Of a stretch of DNA of 64,000 nucleotides, positions 33,355 through 42,610 are shown piece by piece (positions within the stretch are counted from its first letter, which is position 1; each line of letters starts with the position of its first letter). Under the pieces are notes generated by a model that made no database searches, had not been told where the DNA came from, and saw nothing but the letters and a program-made list of their open reading frames with translations. The position numbers were made by a program, and so were the translations under genes. This stretch comes from Paenibacillus sp. yr247. Lineage in GTDB: Bacteria > Bacillota > Bacilli > Paenibacillales > NBRC-103111. The stretch lies in contig NZ_FNIF01000002.1 in assembly GCF_900103825.1 (NCBI RefSeq), positions 372,001 through 436,000 of the forward strand. The letters run 5' to 3'.

Positions 33355-34692
33355 TCATTTTTTCGGCTTTTTCGTTCTCTCATCCAAAGCATTCAGTTGA
33401 TCAACATGATAATGCATATCCTGCATGATTTCATTGACTTCATTGTTTATGGTCGTTTCAACTTCTTGAATTTTACTTAAATCATTTTGTGCATGATGTT
33501 GGCTGTCCTTGATATGACTTAATTCGTTACCTAGTTGGAGCGTACCGTCAGCCATGAGCTTAACCCCATCGGATATGGAAAGAATATGAGAGGAATTTAC
33601 CGAAATTCGCTCTCTAACCGTATTCATCGTTTGTTCAAAAGTAGAAAAAGACGAAAAACTTTCATTGATTTTCTCATCAATGGCTTGAAGCTGTGACGTG
33701 ATATTACCTGCGGACTCCTCCGTTCCATGAGCCAATTTGCTCACTTCCTGAGCGACAACGGCGAAGCCCTTGCCATGCTCGCCAGCACGTGCGGCTTCAA
33801 TAGATGCGTTTAAGGCTAAAATTTTCGTTTGTCTGGAAATTTGGGAGATGACGTCACTCATTTCATTGACCACATTCGTCATGCTAATCAATTCATCCAT
33901 TAATCCGCGCGTCGTTTGAATGTTATGACTCAATTGTTCATTCAATTGCTGAATTTCCATGAATTCATGGGATGTTGTGTTCAGCTGATGACTAAATTGG
34001 TTTAATTCCTCATACTTCCTCTGATAATCACTAACGAATTCCTCTAATTGCTCAAAATTACTTAGAGATGCTTTCTTTAATCCTTCAATATTATGTAAAT
34101 TGCTCTCTATACTCTTCGTCACATAGGCTGCAGAAGTATTCACATGCTCAAGCGTGGATTTCATGTTAGCTAAGAAAACAGGAAGCTCGTCTTGAAGTGA
34201 GTTTGCATCATCAGAGACAATAGAAAGTGAGTCTATGACCTCTAAGATTTCTTTCGCAGATGGCCGGTCACCTTGATTCTCACCAATATAGGAATATCGA
34301 ATGGTTTGGTTTTCATCAATCATATAAGTGCTTGGAATTGCAATTCGGAATGAGTCCCATTTAATTGGCGTGAAAACCTCATAAGCTTTGATCACTTGTC
34401 TGGTTTCATCCGAAAGAATCGGAAATTTAATGCCGTTGGCATTCACATAATCTTGAATGTTGGCCAGCTTTTGACCTGCAATGGCAATGAGATTGATGCC
34501 CTTTTCCAAAAAACGTTCATAATACTCATTAAGCTCCGGCATCTGTTTCTGGCAGTTATGACACCATGTCCCACGCAAAAAAATAATAACTAATGGCTTG
34601 CCCTTAAACTCTTCCAGTCCTCTGATTCCCTGCGTAGAATCTAATCGAAATGGCGCTGCTTTTTTTCCTATAGATAAACCTTTCTTAGCCAT
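33355..34692 (-). CDS. Redoxin (AhpC/TSA-thioredoxin-like) domain fused to a soluble methyl-accepting chemotaxis signalling domain
   Basis: 445 residues, no membrane helix. Residues about 5-155 form a thioredoxin-fold redoxin: [20 protein letters not shown] places Cys44 and Cys47 in a WCxxC site, and [10 protein letters not shown] supplies the cis-proline (Pro120). Residues about 165-440 are a helical MCP signalling domain with the conserved hairpin tip: [19 protein letters not shown] (about 293-310), then [20 protein letters not shown]. So a redox-active sensor is joined to a CheA/CheW-binding output. I infer a cytoplasmic chemoreceptor for thiol or peroxide state. Monocistronic, with GAGGTGG just before the ATG, a 21-base palindrome upstream and its own terminator. 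No che or flagellar genes are in the window. Confidence 0.9.
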   Translation of the reverse strand: MAKKGLSIGKKAAPFRLDSTQGIRGLEEFKGKPLVIIFLRGTWCHNCQKQMPELNEYYERFLEKGINLIAIAGQKLANIQDYVNANGIKFPILSDETRQVIKAYEVFTPIKWDSFRIAIPSTYMIDENQTIRYSYIGENQGDRPSAKEILEVIDSLSIVSDDANSLQDELPVFLANMKSTLEHVNTSAAYVTKSIESNLHNIEGLKKASLSNFEQLEEFVSDYQRKYEELNQFSHQLNTTSHEFMEIQQLNEQLSHNIQTTRGLMDELISMTNVVNEMSDVISQISRQTKILALNASIEAARAGEHGKGFAVVAQEVSKLAHGTEESAGNITSQLQAIDEKINESFSSFSTFEQTMNTVRERISVNSSHILSISDGVKLMADGTLQLGNELSHIKDSQHHAQNDLSKIQEVETTINNEVNEIMQDMHYHVDQLNALDERTKKPKK

Positions 34693-34730
34693 GCTGCCAC
34701 CTCAGTTTTGCATATTATTCGTATATCGCT

Positions 34731-34751
34731 GTTTTCAGTTTAGCTGAAAAC
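34731..34751. promoter_or_regulatory. Palindrome upstream of the redoxin-chemoreceptor gene
   Basis: GTTTTCAG (34731-34738) and CTGAAAAC (34744-34751) form a perfect 8-bp inverted repeat around TTTAG, about 40 bases before the start codon. It may be an operator or a short leader hairpin. Confidence 0.45.
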
Positions 34752-34797
34752 CAAGGGGATTGCTACCATATTTCGGATAAAAATATTAAAAATCCGA

Positions 34798-34841
34798 CAA
34801 AAAATGACCCATTTCTAGTCCAACAGCCTAGCGGGTCATTT
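34798..34841 (-). terminator. Terminator-like hairpin in the leader of the redoxin-chemoreceptor gene
   Basis: AATGACCC (34803-34810) pairs with GGGTCATT (34833-34840); the minus strand ends in six T residues. No gene lies upstream on that strand, so it could end a read-through transcript or be a leader attenuator. The rest of 34693-35005 shows nothing else beyond AT-rich sequence. Confidence 0.45.
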
Positions 34842-35005
34842 CATCCTTAGGAAGACAATCTTTGACAGGAGGAAAAATCAAGGATAAGGATAACCATCGG
34901 AACGCAAACATATGTTCTTTATTTTTTTATCTATTTGTGATAATAATAAGAGGTAAGCCTAAAAGCAATGATAAAAATAATTAGAACCCAAGGAGCTGAT
35001 TTATC

Positions 35006-35437
35006 ATGACAGTACGATTAACCCCTTATCTAGTGATGGACGGAAATGCGAAGGAAGCAATTCAATTTTATGTAAAAGCATTGGATGCCAAAGTTCTCTT
35101 TACCCAAACTTTCGGTGAGATGCCGGAAAACCCGGATTTTCCTCTACCGTCAGACGCAAAGGACAGATTAGGACACGCCATGTTACAAGTTGGTGAAACG
35201 CACTTGATGTTCTCCGATACGTTCCCAGGTCAGCCCCTTCAAAAGGGAGATAACGTTACCATCTGTATAACAACGAAAGACAAGGAAAAATCAAATCAAT
35301 TTTATGAAGCCTTGAAGCAAGGCGGTTCAGTAGGGATGCCGCTCCAAGAGACTCATTTTAGCCCGGCTTATGCACTGGTAACCGACAAGTTTGGTGTAAC
35401 CTTCCACATTTTCACTGAGGGGACATCCATGAATTAA
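35006..35437 (+). CDS. VOC superfamily (PhnB/glyoxalase-like) protein
   Basis: 143 residues, typical PhnB-like length. Features: LTPYLVMDGNAKEAIQFYVK, the helix-strand pattern around LGHAMLQVGETHLMFSD, and the terminal VTDKFGVTFHIF. These proteins share the glyoxalase/bleomycin-resistance fold; most have no assigned reaction. Start ATG after AAGGAG. Single-gene unit followed by a terminator. Confidence 0.88.
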   Translation: MTVRLTPYLVMDGNAKEAIQFYVKALDAKVLFTQTFGEMPENPDFPLPSDAKDRLGHAMLQVGETHLMFSDTFPGQPLQKGDNVTICITTKDKEKSNQFYEALKQGGSVGMPLQETHFSPAYALVTDKFGVTFHIFTEGTSMN

Positions 35438-35449
35438 AGTTATTTGCTA

Positions 35450-35491
35450 AAAACGGCTCTGTTCGCTGCTTTTGCGACAAGGGCCGTTTTT
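35450..35491 (+). terminator. Terminator after the VOC gene
   Basis: AAAACGGC and GCCGTTTT with further inner pairing (GTtCGC/GCGACA), ending in TTTTT. Confidence 0.8.
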
Positions 35492-35651
35492 CGTTCATGA
35501 ATACCAAAAAAGAGTCTACTCTGTCATCACAGATGCGGCCTGAAGCACCATTTCAGCTAAGCTAGTATTCTTCACCCCAGCGTAAGGATTATCAAGCATA
35601 ATCCGCAAAATTAGCGTATCAAAATAAAAAAACGTATAGGAGATCAATGAC

Positions 35652-36413
35652 TTGCATCAATTGTTTAAAGAGATCAGCAATAAACACGAGGTAACTGTTT
35701 ATGATACTTTCGAGTTATATGGCGAGAAAGGAAAATTTCGAGTCATGCAATTTTCTAATGAGGCCATACAAGGTGCAATGGATTTGAATAATCCGGACCG
35801 CATTTTGTTTGAATACCCGAGGGCAATTATCCACTTAATGTTGTTTAACAACCCTGCTTTCGATGACGTATTTGTTATCGGACATGGGATTGGGACAATT
35901 GCCGGTCATTTTTCGGAGAAGCGATTTAAAGTAGCCGAGCTCGACGACAAAGTAGTGGAGTTAAGTAAGCGTTTCTTCGGGTACAGCAAGGATAATGTGG
36001 TCATTGGTGATGGTCGTCAAATTCTCAGCAGTGAAGAACCACACACTTATGACTATATTGTTTTGGATGCCTTCACGGATAAGGGAACCCCGCAGCATTT
36101 TACATCTATAGAATTTTTCAGGTTAACCAGAGAAAAACTCGATGCCCAGGGAGCAATCATTATGAATCTGTTTGGCAAAGGTGAAAATGACAAGCTAACT
36201 AACGCCATTCATTCGACTCTTAGCGAAGAATACGCCTTTACCAAAGCGTTTTCACTACCGTCAGAGGGCGCCAGGGACATACAAAATATGATTATTATCG
36301 GCAGAAATAAGCCAATCGGGTTTCAAGCACGTCAAATGGCAGGCTTCACTGAAATTAAGCTTGGACAAGGACATATCATTATGGATAGTGATCCACACAA
36401 GAATATGCTATAA
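35652..36413 (+). CDS. Spermidine-synthase-like methyltransferase-fold protein
   Basis: 253 residues with a Rossmann methyltransferase fold of the SpeE type: YPRAIIHLMLFNNPAFDDV, a glycine-rich VIGHGIGTIAGHF, VAELDDKVVELSKRFFG, IGDGRQIL and YDYIVLDAFTDKGTPQHFTS. The N-terminal beta domain is short, and no speD lies nearby, so whether it makes spermidine is unclear; many stand-alone relatives in Bacillales are of unknown role. TTG start with TAGGAGA 8 bases upstream. Confidence 0.8.
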   Translation: MHQLFKEISNKHEVTVYDTFELYGEKGKFRVMQFSNEAIQGAMDLNNPDRILFEYPRAIIHLMLFNNPAFDDVFVIGHGIGTIAGHFSEKRFKVAELDDKVVELSKRFFGYSKDNVVIGDGRQILSSEEPHTYDYIVLDAFTDKGTPQHFTSIEFFRLTREKLDAQGAIIMNLFGKGENDKLTNAIHSTLSEEYAFTKAFSLPSEGARDIQNMIIIGRNKPIGFQARQMAGFTEIKLGQGHIIMDSDPHKNML

Positions 36414-36615
36414 ATCCATTAATTGATTCAAGCTTTGACCATAATTCTATTTTATTTTTGCGAGCTTCGAAAAAATACGATTTAAGCTGGATTTTATGAA
36501 TATTACTCTCTTTCAATTTTACTATAATTCGGAAAACAAAGATCTGATAATTCAAGTTTCCATACCCCTTTTATTATACAAGCTGCCCATAAATAAAAAG
36601 TTAAGTGATATAAAA

Positions 36616-36650
36616 AGAAAAAAGGCATGTTGCATTAGCAACATGCCTTT
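36616..36650 (-). terminator. Terminator of the sulfite-oxidase-like gene
   Basis: Perfect 13-bp stem AAAGGCATGTTGC (36621-36633) and GCAACATGCCTTT (36638-36650), T-rich on the minus strand. Confidence 0.85.
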
Positions 36651-36663
36651 AACCATTTAGATT

Positions 36664-37257
36664 TTAATCAAAATCGTAGCGTTGCTCTTTGAAGGGATCT
36701 CCATACATATGGTACCCATTCCGCTCCCAGAAGCCCGGCTTATCCTTCGGCATAAACTCAATGCCGCGCAGCCACTTCGCGCTTTTCCAGAAATATAGAT
36801 GCGGGACAACCATACGGACCGGAGCCCCGTGGTCAGGGGTCAACAACTCACCATTGTGCCTAATACCGAGAAAAGAAGTCTCACGTAGGAAGTCTTCCAG
36901 CGGAAGATTCGTCGTCCAGCCATGCTCCGCATGCAGCATCACATGAGTGGCTTCCGGCTTCAGCTTCACTTTGCTCATAAGCTCCGCTACAGCAATGCCT
37001 TCCCACACATTGTCCAGCTTGGACCATGTGGTCACGCAGTGAATGTCGTTTGCGAACTCTTTACGCGGAAGCGCCATGAAGTCTTTATAGGAGATCTTGA
37101 ATTCTTCCTCGACCAGGCCAAAGACACGCAAATCCCATTTGCTCATATCATTATAAAAAGGCACGGATCCATAATGTAGCACCGGCCAGCCTTGCGTTAG
37201 CGTTTGCCCAGGGGGAACACGATCATTCGGTTCCTGCGGCTTTTGCCCAAAAAACAT
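36664..37257 (-). CDS. Sulfite-oxidase-family molybdopterin oxidoreductase (YuiH/MsrP-like)
   Basis: 197 residues covering the Mo-binding domain only. The molybdenum-ligand cysteine is Cys74 in DIHCVTTWSKLDN, followed by WEGIAVAELM, MLHAEHGWTTNLPLEDFL, LLTPDHGAPVRMVVPHLYFW and the terminal RNGYHMYGDPFKEQRY. There is no Tat signal, unlike MsrP/YedY, so a cytoplasmic enzyme is expected; substrate unknown. Its leader contains three palindromic repeats (37288-37396) that reach back to the gcvH stop codon upstream, so it may be read through from gcvH. Confidence 0.88.
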   Translation of the reverse strand: MFFGQKPQEPNDRVPPGQTLTQGWPVLHYGSVPFYNDMSKWDLRVFGLVEEEFKISYKDFMALPRKEFANDIHCVTTWSKLDNVWEGIAVAELMSKVKLKPEATHVMLHAEHGWTTNLPLEDFLRETSFLGIRHNGELLTPDHGAPVRMVVPHLYFWKSAKWLRGIEFMPKDKPGFWERNGYHMYGDPFKEQRYDFD

Positions 37258-37287
37258 GGAAAACCTCCATTCCTAGAACCATATATA

Positions 37288-37396
37288 GGGATCTTTGGTT
37301 GGAGACCAAAGTCTCTCCTTTTTAAGGGATCTTTGGTTGGAGACCAAAGTCTCTCCTTTTTAAGGGATCTTTGGTTGGAGACCAAAGTCTCTCCTT
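37288..37396. repeat. Three direct copies of a 33-nt palindromic repeat (38-nt period)
   Basis: Units start at 37288, 37326 and 37364, each beginning GGGATCTTTGGTTGGAGACC and ending AAAGTCTCTCCTT, separated by TTTAA. CTTTGGT can pair with ACCAAAG and GAGAC with GTCTC, giving two mutually exclusive hairpins. The last copy overlaps the gcvH stop codon. A variant family member occurs twice at 10191-10260. Confidence 0.9.
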
Positions 37397-37787
37397 ATTG
37401 GTCGTTTCCGATATAAGAAGCATATTCAGCTGGGGTAAGCAAGCCTTCCAATGCATCAGCACCAGAAACTTCAACCTCGACCATCCAGCCCTCACCGAAA
37501 GGCGCACTATTCACCAGCTCAGGTGAACTTTCCAACGTACTATTTACAGCAGTCACTTTACCCGAGATTGGGGAGAAAATATCTGAAACCGTTTTAACCG
37601 ATTCCACACTCCCAATGCTTTCATTCGCTGTAACGGATGATCCGGTTTTGGGAAGCTCCACAAACACAATATCACCCAATTGATCTTGGGCAAAATCAGT
37701 AATACCTACGCGAACAATTGTATCCGACAGCTTCTCTACCCACTCATGCTCTTTGGTGTATAACAAATTGGCTTGTACTTCACTCAT
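37395..37787 (-). CDS. gcvH: Glycine cleavage system H protein
   Basis: 130-residue lipoyl carrier of the glycine cleavage complex, shuttling the aminomethyl group between P, T and L proteins. The lipoylated lysine is Lys65 in IGSVESVKTVSD. Features YTKEHEWVEKLSDTIVRVGI and FAQDQLGDIVFVELP are typical. It is on the opposite strand from gcvT-gcvPA-gcvPB, diverging from them, so it is not under the tandem glycine riboswitch. Its stop codon lies within the third copy of a palindromic repeat. Confidence 0.95.
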   Translation of the reverse strand: MSEVQANLLYTKEHEWVEKLSDTIVRVGITDFAQDQLGDIVFVELPKTGSSVTANESIGSVESVKTVSDIFSPISGKVTAVNSTLESSPELVNSAPFGEGWMVEVEVSGADALEGLLTPAEYASYIGNDQ

Positions 37788-37925
37788 CGTTTTTACGCCT
37801 CGCTTACCAGCAAATTTTGCTTTTAGCTTAATCTAAGGGGAACATCAAAGTCAAGGCTCACACAGTAAATTTTACCCAACGAAGCCAGACTCGATTCTCC
37901 ACCTCTCTTTTTAGAAAAATTGCAG

Positions 37926-37954
37926 TTGACAATCAACACCATCTGGGCAAATAT
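37926..37954 (+). promoter_or_regulatory. Possible promoter of the glycine riboswitch-gcv operon
   Basis: A consensus TTGACA (37926-37931) is followed after 17 bases by AAATAT; a TATTAA overlaps slightly further. Transcription from here would begin about 35 bases before the first glycine aptamer. Confidence 0.5.
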
Positions 37955-37996
37955 TAATATCATAAAATAAATTGAATATTGGCGAATGATGGTATA

Positions 37997-38190
37997 GGGA
38001 GAGACCGCAGTTAAGCTCGCGGCGCCGAAGGAGTAAGCCCAGCAGTGGTGAATCTCTCAGGCAAAAGGACCTGTATCGGACGCAACTCTGGAGAGCTTCG
38101 ATTTGCCGCAATGGCGGAAAATCGGACACCCAAGGGGAAACTTGACGGACCTCGAAGTCCGAAGAGGTAACTCTCAGGTAAAAAGGACAG
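37997..38190 (+). ncRNA. Tandem glycine riboswitch (gcvT element)
   Basis: Two glycine aptamers in series. The first starts at GGGAGAGACCGCAG and ends with CTCTCAGGCAAAAGGAC; the second ends with CTCTCAGGTAAAAAGGACAG near 38190. The paired conserved segments (GGAGAG...CTCTCAGG...AAAAGGAC) appear in both. The known class activates glycine cleavage genes when glycine is abundant; the terminator just downstream indicates transcription control. Confidence 0.93.
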
Positions 38191-38191
38191 G

Positions 38192-38233
38192 GCAAAAGGT
38201 ATGTTTGTGTTGCATACGTTTTGCTCTTTTTTT
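38192..38233 (+). terminator. Riboswitch-controlled terminator upstream of gcvT
   Basis: GCAAAA-GTATG pairs with CATAC-TTTTGC, followed by a run of seven T residues. Its position directly after the second glycine aptamer makes it the expression platform. Confidence 0.88.
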
Positions 38234-38292
38234 GCATTTTTTGGGCAAAATACCTGTAGTACAAAATGTGGATCGAAGGTGAGGATACGAGC

Positions 38293-39387
38293 ATGTTAAA
38301 ACGAACACCGCTCTTCCCGATTTATGCGGAGCATGGAGCGCGAGTCATTGATTTTGGAGGCTGGGAGCTGCCCGTGCAGTTCGCTGGTATTCAAAAAGAG
38401 CACGACGCCGTCAGGCAGCAGGCCGGACTATTTGACGTGTCCCATATGGGCGAAGTCAGGGTAAGCGGAGATGACGCCCTCTCTTTTTTACAAAAAATAA
38501 CGACGAACGATGTGTCCAAGCTGGAAGCAGGTCAATGCCAATATAGCCTCATGTGCTATCCGAATGGGGGCGTTGTGGACGATCTGCTCGTTTACAAGTT
38601 GGGCGACAACGACTACATGCTGGTTATCAATGCTTCCAATATCGATAAAGATGTGAATTGGATGCTGCAAAACCTCACAGGCCGTGTGGAACTCACAAAC
38701 ATTTCTGAGGAAACAGCGATGCTTGCTTTGCAGGGACCACATGCGGAACAGATTTTGGCTAAAGTAACAGACGCACCAATCCAGTCCTTGAAAACGTTTC
38801 GATTCCTATCCGAGGCGAATGTTGCAGGTATTAACGCACTCTTATCGCGCACAGGCTACACAGGGGAAGACGGCTTCGAGCTCTATATCGATCAAAAGGA
38901 TGCTGTGAAGCTGTGGAAACTGCTTCTGGAGGCAGGCCAAGAACATGGTCTTATACCAGCCGGCTTAGGCGCTCGCGATACGCTGCGTTTTGAAGCTCGT
39001 CTCCCCCTGTACGGGCAAGAGCTCTCCAAAGATATTACGCCGCTAGAGGCTGGACTTTCCTTTTTTGTGAAGCTGGATAAAGGAGATTTCATAGGTCGTG
39101 ACGTGATCGCTGGGCAAAAGGCAAATGGTACGCCTCGCAAGCTCGTCGGCATCGAAATGCTTGAACGCGGTATCCCGCGTCCGCATTATGCTGTCTTCAC
39201 TACTGACGGTAAACAGATCGGTGAAGTCACAACAGGGACGCAATCTCCTACTTTCAAAACGAACGTTGGCTTGGCTTTAATCGATTCAGCTTACAGTGCG
39301 CTGGGTACGGAAGTGAATGTGGAAATTAGAGGGGCACAAGTAAGAGCTAAAGTCGTTGCCACCCCTTTTTATAAAAGAAAACCGTAA
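38293..39387 (+). CDS. gcvT: Aminomethyltransferase (glycine cleavage T protein)
   Basis: 364 residues. Transfers the methylene group from the H-protein arm to tetrahydrofolate. Motifs: [42 protein letters not shown] and the C-terminal GCV_T_C domain with [12 protein letters not shown] and [15 protein letters not shown] at 38293 chosen for GGTGAGG 8 bases upstream; an upstream frame to 38266 is not needed. First gene of the riboswitch-controlled gcvT-gcvPA-gcvPB operon. Confidence 0.96.
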   Translation: MLKRTPLFPIYAEHGARVIDFGGWELPVQFAGIQKEHDAVRQQAGLFDVSHMGEVRVSGDDALSFLQKITTNDVSKLEAGQCQYSLMCYPNGGVVDDLLVYKLGDNDYMLVINASNIDKDVNWMLQNLTGRVELTNISEETAMLALQGPHAEQILAKVTDAPIQSLKTFRFLSEANVAGINALLSRTGYTGEDGFELYIDQKDAVKLWKLLLEAGQEHGLIPAGLGARDTLRFEARLPLYGQELSKDITPLEAGLSFFVKLDKGDFIGRDVIAGQKANGTPRKLVGIEMLERGIPRPHYAVFTTDGKQIGEVTTGTQSPTFKTNVGLALIDSAYSALGTEVNVEIRGAQVRAKVVATPFYKRKP

Positions 39388-39422
39388 ATTCATACATCTC
39401 AAGAGAGGAGCAAACCGACGTT

Positions 39423-40778
39423 ATGAAGCACCGCTATTTACCAATTACAGAGCAGGATCAGAAAGAAATGCTGGAGACAATAGGCATCTCATCCATGGAG
39501 GAGATGTTTCAAGATATACCGCAAAAGGTTCGCTTTCAAGGCGAATTGAACGTATCGAAGGCGCTGGATGAGCAAGGACTGCTGCGTTATATGCGCGGTT
39601 TGGCGGGTCGCAATGCCGACTTTGACCGGTATGCCAGCTTCCTAGGCGCTGGCATCTACGATCATCACCTTCCGGTGGTGATCAATCATGTCATTTCACG
39701 GTCAGAGTTCTACACCGCGTATACGCCCTATCAACCGGAAATCAGCCAAGGTGAGCTGCAGGCGATATTCGAATTTCAGTCGTACATCTGTGAGCTCACC
39801 GGCATGGCCGTTGCGAACGCCTCGATGTACGATGGCGCAACGGCGCTGGCCGAAGCCGGCGCCCTAGCCAGCGGCGCGACGAAACGCAGCCGTCTGCTTG
39901 TGTCACGCGCGGTGCACCCGGAGGCGCGCGCCATCCTTCGCACGACCGCCCGCGGGCTGAACTTGGAAGTGGTCGAGATCGGACTCACGCCTGAGGGCGT
40001 GACCGACTTCGAGGACCTTACTTCCAAGCTCAGCGACGACGCAGCCGCTGTCATCCTCCAATCGCCGAATTTCTTCGGCTGCTTGGAGGATTTAGCGGCA
40101 GCGGAGCCCCTCGCGCACGGCGCGGGCGCACTGCTCGTCGTGAGCGCGAATCCGCTCACGCTCGGTCTGCTAGAAGCGCCGGGCAAGCTCGGCGCTGACA
40201 TTGTCGTTGGCGACTGCCAGCCGCTCGGCATCCCTGCTGCGCTGGGCGGGCCGACGTGCGGCTACTTCGCCGTCGCCGAAAGCTGGATGCGCCGCATGCC
40301 GGGACGCATCGTCGGACAAACCGTCGACCGCGCCGGCAAGCGCGGCTTCGTCCTTACGCTACAAGCGCGGGAGCAGCACATCCGACGTGAGAAAGCCACG
40401 TCGAACATCTGCTCCAACCAAGCGCTTCTCGCGCTCTGCGCATCCGTGTACTTGTCCACGATGGGCAAGCAAGGCATTCAAGACGTTGGCAAGCTTAACG
40501 TCCAGAAAGCCCACTACGCGGCGAAACGTCTCACCGCTTCGGGCAAGCTCACGCTTCCGCTCACAGGCAGCTACTTCAATGAATTCGCCGTCAAGCTGCC
40601 GAACGGCACGAATATACAGGAGCTGAATAGTAAGCTCCTGCAGCATAACATCATCGGCGGCTACGATCTCGGCCGCGACTACCCCGAACTCGCCGGCCAT
40701 ATGCTAATTGCCGTCACTGAGCAAAGAACGCGCGAAGATATCGATGCCTTCGCAGATGCACTGGAGGAACTCGTATGA
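39423..40778 (+). CDS. gcvPA: Glycine dehydrogenase (decarboxylating) subunit 1
   Basis: 451-residue N-terminal half of the split P protein. Features: [71 protein letters not shown] and [20 protein letters not shown]. Together with GcvPB it decarboxylates glycine with PLP. Roughly from 39830 on, base composition becomes strikingly GC-rich, unlike its beginning and unlike gcvT. Overlaps gcvPB by 4 bases. Confidence 0.96.
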   Translation: MKHRYLPITEQDQKEMLETIGISSMEEMFQDIPQKVRFQGELNVSKALDEQGLLRYMRGLAGRNADFDRYASFLGAGIYDHHLPVVINHVISRSEFYTAYTPYQPEISQGELQAIFEFQSYICELTGMAVANASMYDGATALAEAGALASGATKRSRLLVSRAVHPEARAILRTTARGLNLEVVEIGLTPEGVTDFEDLTSKLSDDAAAVILQSPNFFGCLEDLAAAEPLAHGAGALLVVSANPLTLGLLEAPGKLGADIVVGDCQPLGIPAALGGPTCGYFAVAESWMRRMPGRIVGQTVDRAGKRGFVLTLQAREQHIRREKATSNICSNQALLALCASVYLSTMGKQGIQDVGKLNVQKAHYAAKRLTASGKLTLPLTGSYFNEFAVKLPNGTNIQELNSKLLQHNIIGGYDLGRDYPELAGHMLIAVTEQRTREDIDAFADALEELV

Positions 40779-42256
40779 GCGAAAACAACATGAACGTGAA
40801 ATCAGACGGCAAAGCGCTCATTTTCGAAATGAGCCACCCTGGTCGTGTCGCCTATGCTTTACCTGAATCAGATGTACCTGAGATTAGCTTAAACGATGCT
40901 CTACCTGCTAAGTTTGGGCGCAAAAATGCACCCGAACTGCCCGAAGTGTATGAAGTTGACGTCATCCGTCACTATACAGCCCTTTCCCGCCGCAACTTCG
41001 GTATCGACAACGGCTTCTATCCGCTTGGCTCGTGTACGATGAAATACAACCCAAAAATTAACGAAGATGTGGCCCGGTTCCCAGGCTTCGCCAAAATACA
41101 TCCGTACCAACCGGAAGAATCACTGCAAGGCGCATTGGAGCTGCTCTATAACCTCCAAAATGACCTTGAAGCGATTACCGGCATGGATCGCGTAACCCTG
41201 CAGCCTGCAGCTGGGGCGCATGGTGAATGGACCGGACTCATGATGATCCGCTCCTATCACGAGAGCCGCGGCGAGAAACGGACCAAGGTCATCTGTCCCG
41301 ACTCCGCACACGGCACCAATCCTGCCAGCGCGACCGTGGCCGGTTTCGAAACCATTACGATCAAGTCTAACGAACGCGGTCTCGTGAATCTGGATGAGCT
41401 TCGCAAGGCAGTCGGCCCAGATACCGCTGCACTGATGCTCACGAATCCGAACACACTCGGCTTGTTCGAAGAACAAATCGTCGAAATCGCCGAGATTGTG
41501 CATGCTGCCGGCGGACTGCTCTACTACGATGGCGCTAACGCTAACGCCATTATGGGCATCACGCGTCCTGGAGACATGGGCTTCGACGTCGTGCATCTCA
41601 ACCTGCACAAAACAATGAGCACTCCGCATGGAGGCGGCGGACCCGGAGCTGGCCCAGTCGGCGTCAAAGAAAAGCTAATCCCGTTCTTGCCTACGCCGCT
41701 CGTGGCTAAGCGCGAAGATGGCAGCTTTTATTTTGACTACAACTATCCGCAAACGATCGGCCGCGTCAAAGGCTACTACGGCAACTTCGGCATCCTCGTC
41801 CGCGCATACACCTACATCCGGACACTCGGTCCTGAAGGCTTGAGGAAAGTATCCGAGTACGCCGTTCTAAACGCTAACTATATGCTTGCCAGACTGACGC
41901 CTTACTTCGATGTGCCGCATCCCCGCTTCTGTAAGCACGAATTCGTGCTGTCTGGCAACCGTCAGAAGAAGCTTGGTGTGCGTACCCTCGATATCGCCAA
42001 AAGATTGCTCGATTTCGGCTATCATCCGCCGACGATCTACTTCCCGCTCAACGTTGAAGAATGCATCATGATCGAGCCGACCGAGACGGAAAGTAAACAA
42101 ACCTTGGACGAATTCATCGATACCATGATCGCCATCTCCAAAGAAGTCGAAGAAAACCCGGATCTTGTCAAAAACGCTCCTTACACCACCGTCGTCAGCC
42201 GCATGGACGAAGCCCTTGCTGCTCGCAAGCCTGTCTTGAATTGCTCCTGCGGGTAA
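40775..42256 (+). CDS. gcvPB: Glycine dehydrogenase (decarboxylating) subunit 2
   Basis: 493-residue C-terminal half of the P protein. PLP-binding Lys279 in [18 protein letters not shown]. Also [36 protein letters not shown] and [24 protein letters not shown] overlap with gcvPA and a strong terminator after it close the operon. The split P protein is usual in Bacillales. Confidence 0.97.
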   Translation: MSENNMNVKSDGKALIFEMSHPGRVAYALPESDVPEISLNDALPAKFGRKNAPELPEVYEVDVIRHYTALSRRNFGIDNGFYPLGSCTMKYNPKINEDVARFPGFAKIHPYQPEESLQGALELLYNLQNDLEAITGMDRVTLQPAAGAHGEWTGLMMIRSYHESRGEKRTKVICPDSAHGTNPASATVAGFETITIKSNERGLVNLDELRKAVGPDTAALMLTNPNTLGLFEEQIVEIAEIVHAAGGLLYYDGANANAIMGITRPGDMGFDVVHLNLHKTMSTPHGGGGPGAGPVGVKEKLIPFLPTPLVAKREDGSFYFDYNYPQTIGRVKGYYGNFGILVRAYTYIRTLGPEGLRKVSEYAVLNANYMLARLTPYFDVPHPRFCKHEFVLSGNRQKKLGVRTLDIAKRLLDFGYHPPTIYFPLNVEECIMIEPTETESKQTLDEFIDTMIAISKEVEENPDLVKNAPYTTVVSRMDEALAARKPVLNCSCG

Positions 42257-42273
42257 ACAATCAAACACAAAAT

Positions 42274-42315
42274 AAACCCGCCACTTCAGCTGTTTCAGCT
42301 GGAATGGCGGGTTTT
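42274..42315 (+). terminator. Terminator of the gcv operon
   Basis: AAACCCGCCA pairs with TGGCGGGTTT, with an inner CAGCTG/CAGCTG stem, ending in TTTTG. Confidence 0.88.
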
Positions 42316-42354
42316 GCTGTTTATGAGATAGGAATAAGTTAGGTGGAATGAATT

Positions 42355-42543
42355 CTGTTGCATCATGTACAATGGAATCTCCTAAAGTAGCTGCCTAAAA
42401 GAGCTGCATTGCATTCTGTACAATGAATTTAACGTGTAATACCTTTGTAGTTGGGTTTAGAGACATTCTATTGTAGAAAATGCAATAGAATGCTTTATAT
42501 TCGCCTAACGAGTTTAATTCTAATGTACAAAATGCAATGGAGC
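42355..42543. repeat. Four spaced copies of a palindromic TTGCAT/TGTACAATG element
   Basis: Copies lie near 42355-42377, 42406-42428 (direct), 42464-42492 and 42517-42543 (inverted), about 51-58 bases apart. The consensus is TTGCATTNTGTACAATGGA. The third copy is a perfect 10-bp inverted repeat CATTCTATTG/CAATAGAATG. The whole 42316-42610 spacer contains nothing else that I can support. Confidence 0.75.
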
Positions 42544-42610
42544 GATTAGAAAGGTAGAGGGGATCGTCGGTTATGCATTTTTTGTTCAGGGATTATGCGC
42601 CTTGCTCGTT

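Noticed and set aside
34700-34730. SigD-type (flagellar) promoter before the redoxin-chemoreceptor gene
   Set aside because: A GCGATAT-like -10 and a TAAA are present but about 10 bases apart rather than 15, so the match is not convincing.
37288-37396. CRISPR array
   Set aside because: The units repeat with only about 5 bases between them, so there are no spacers, and no cas genes are present.
39776-40231. 151-residue minus-strand frame opposite gcvPA
   Set aside because: Shadow in the GC-rich block of gcvPA; composition biased to Ser/Ala/Pro and no family resemblance.
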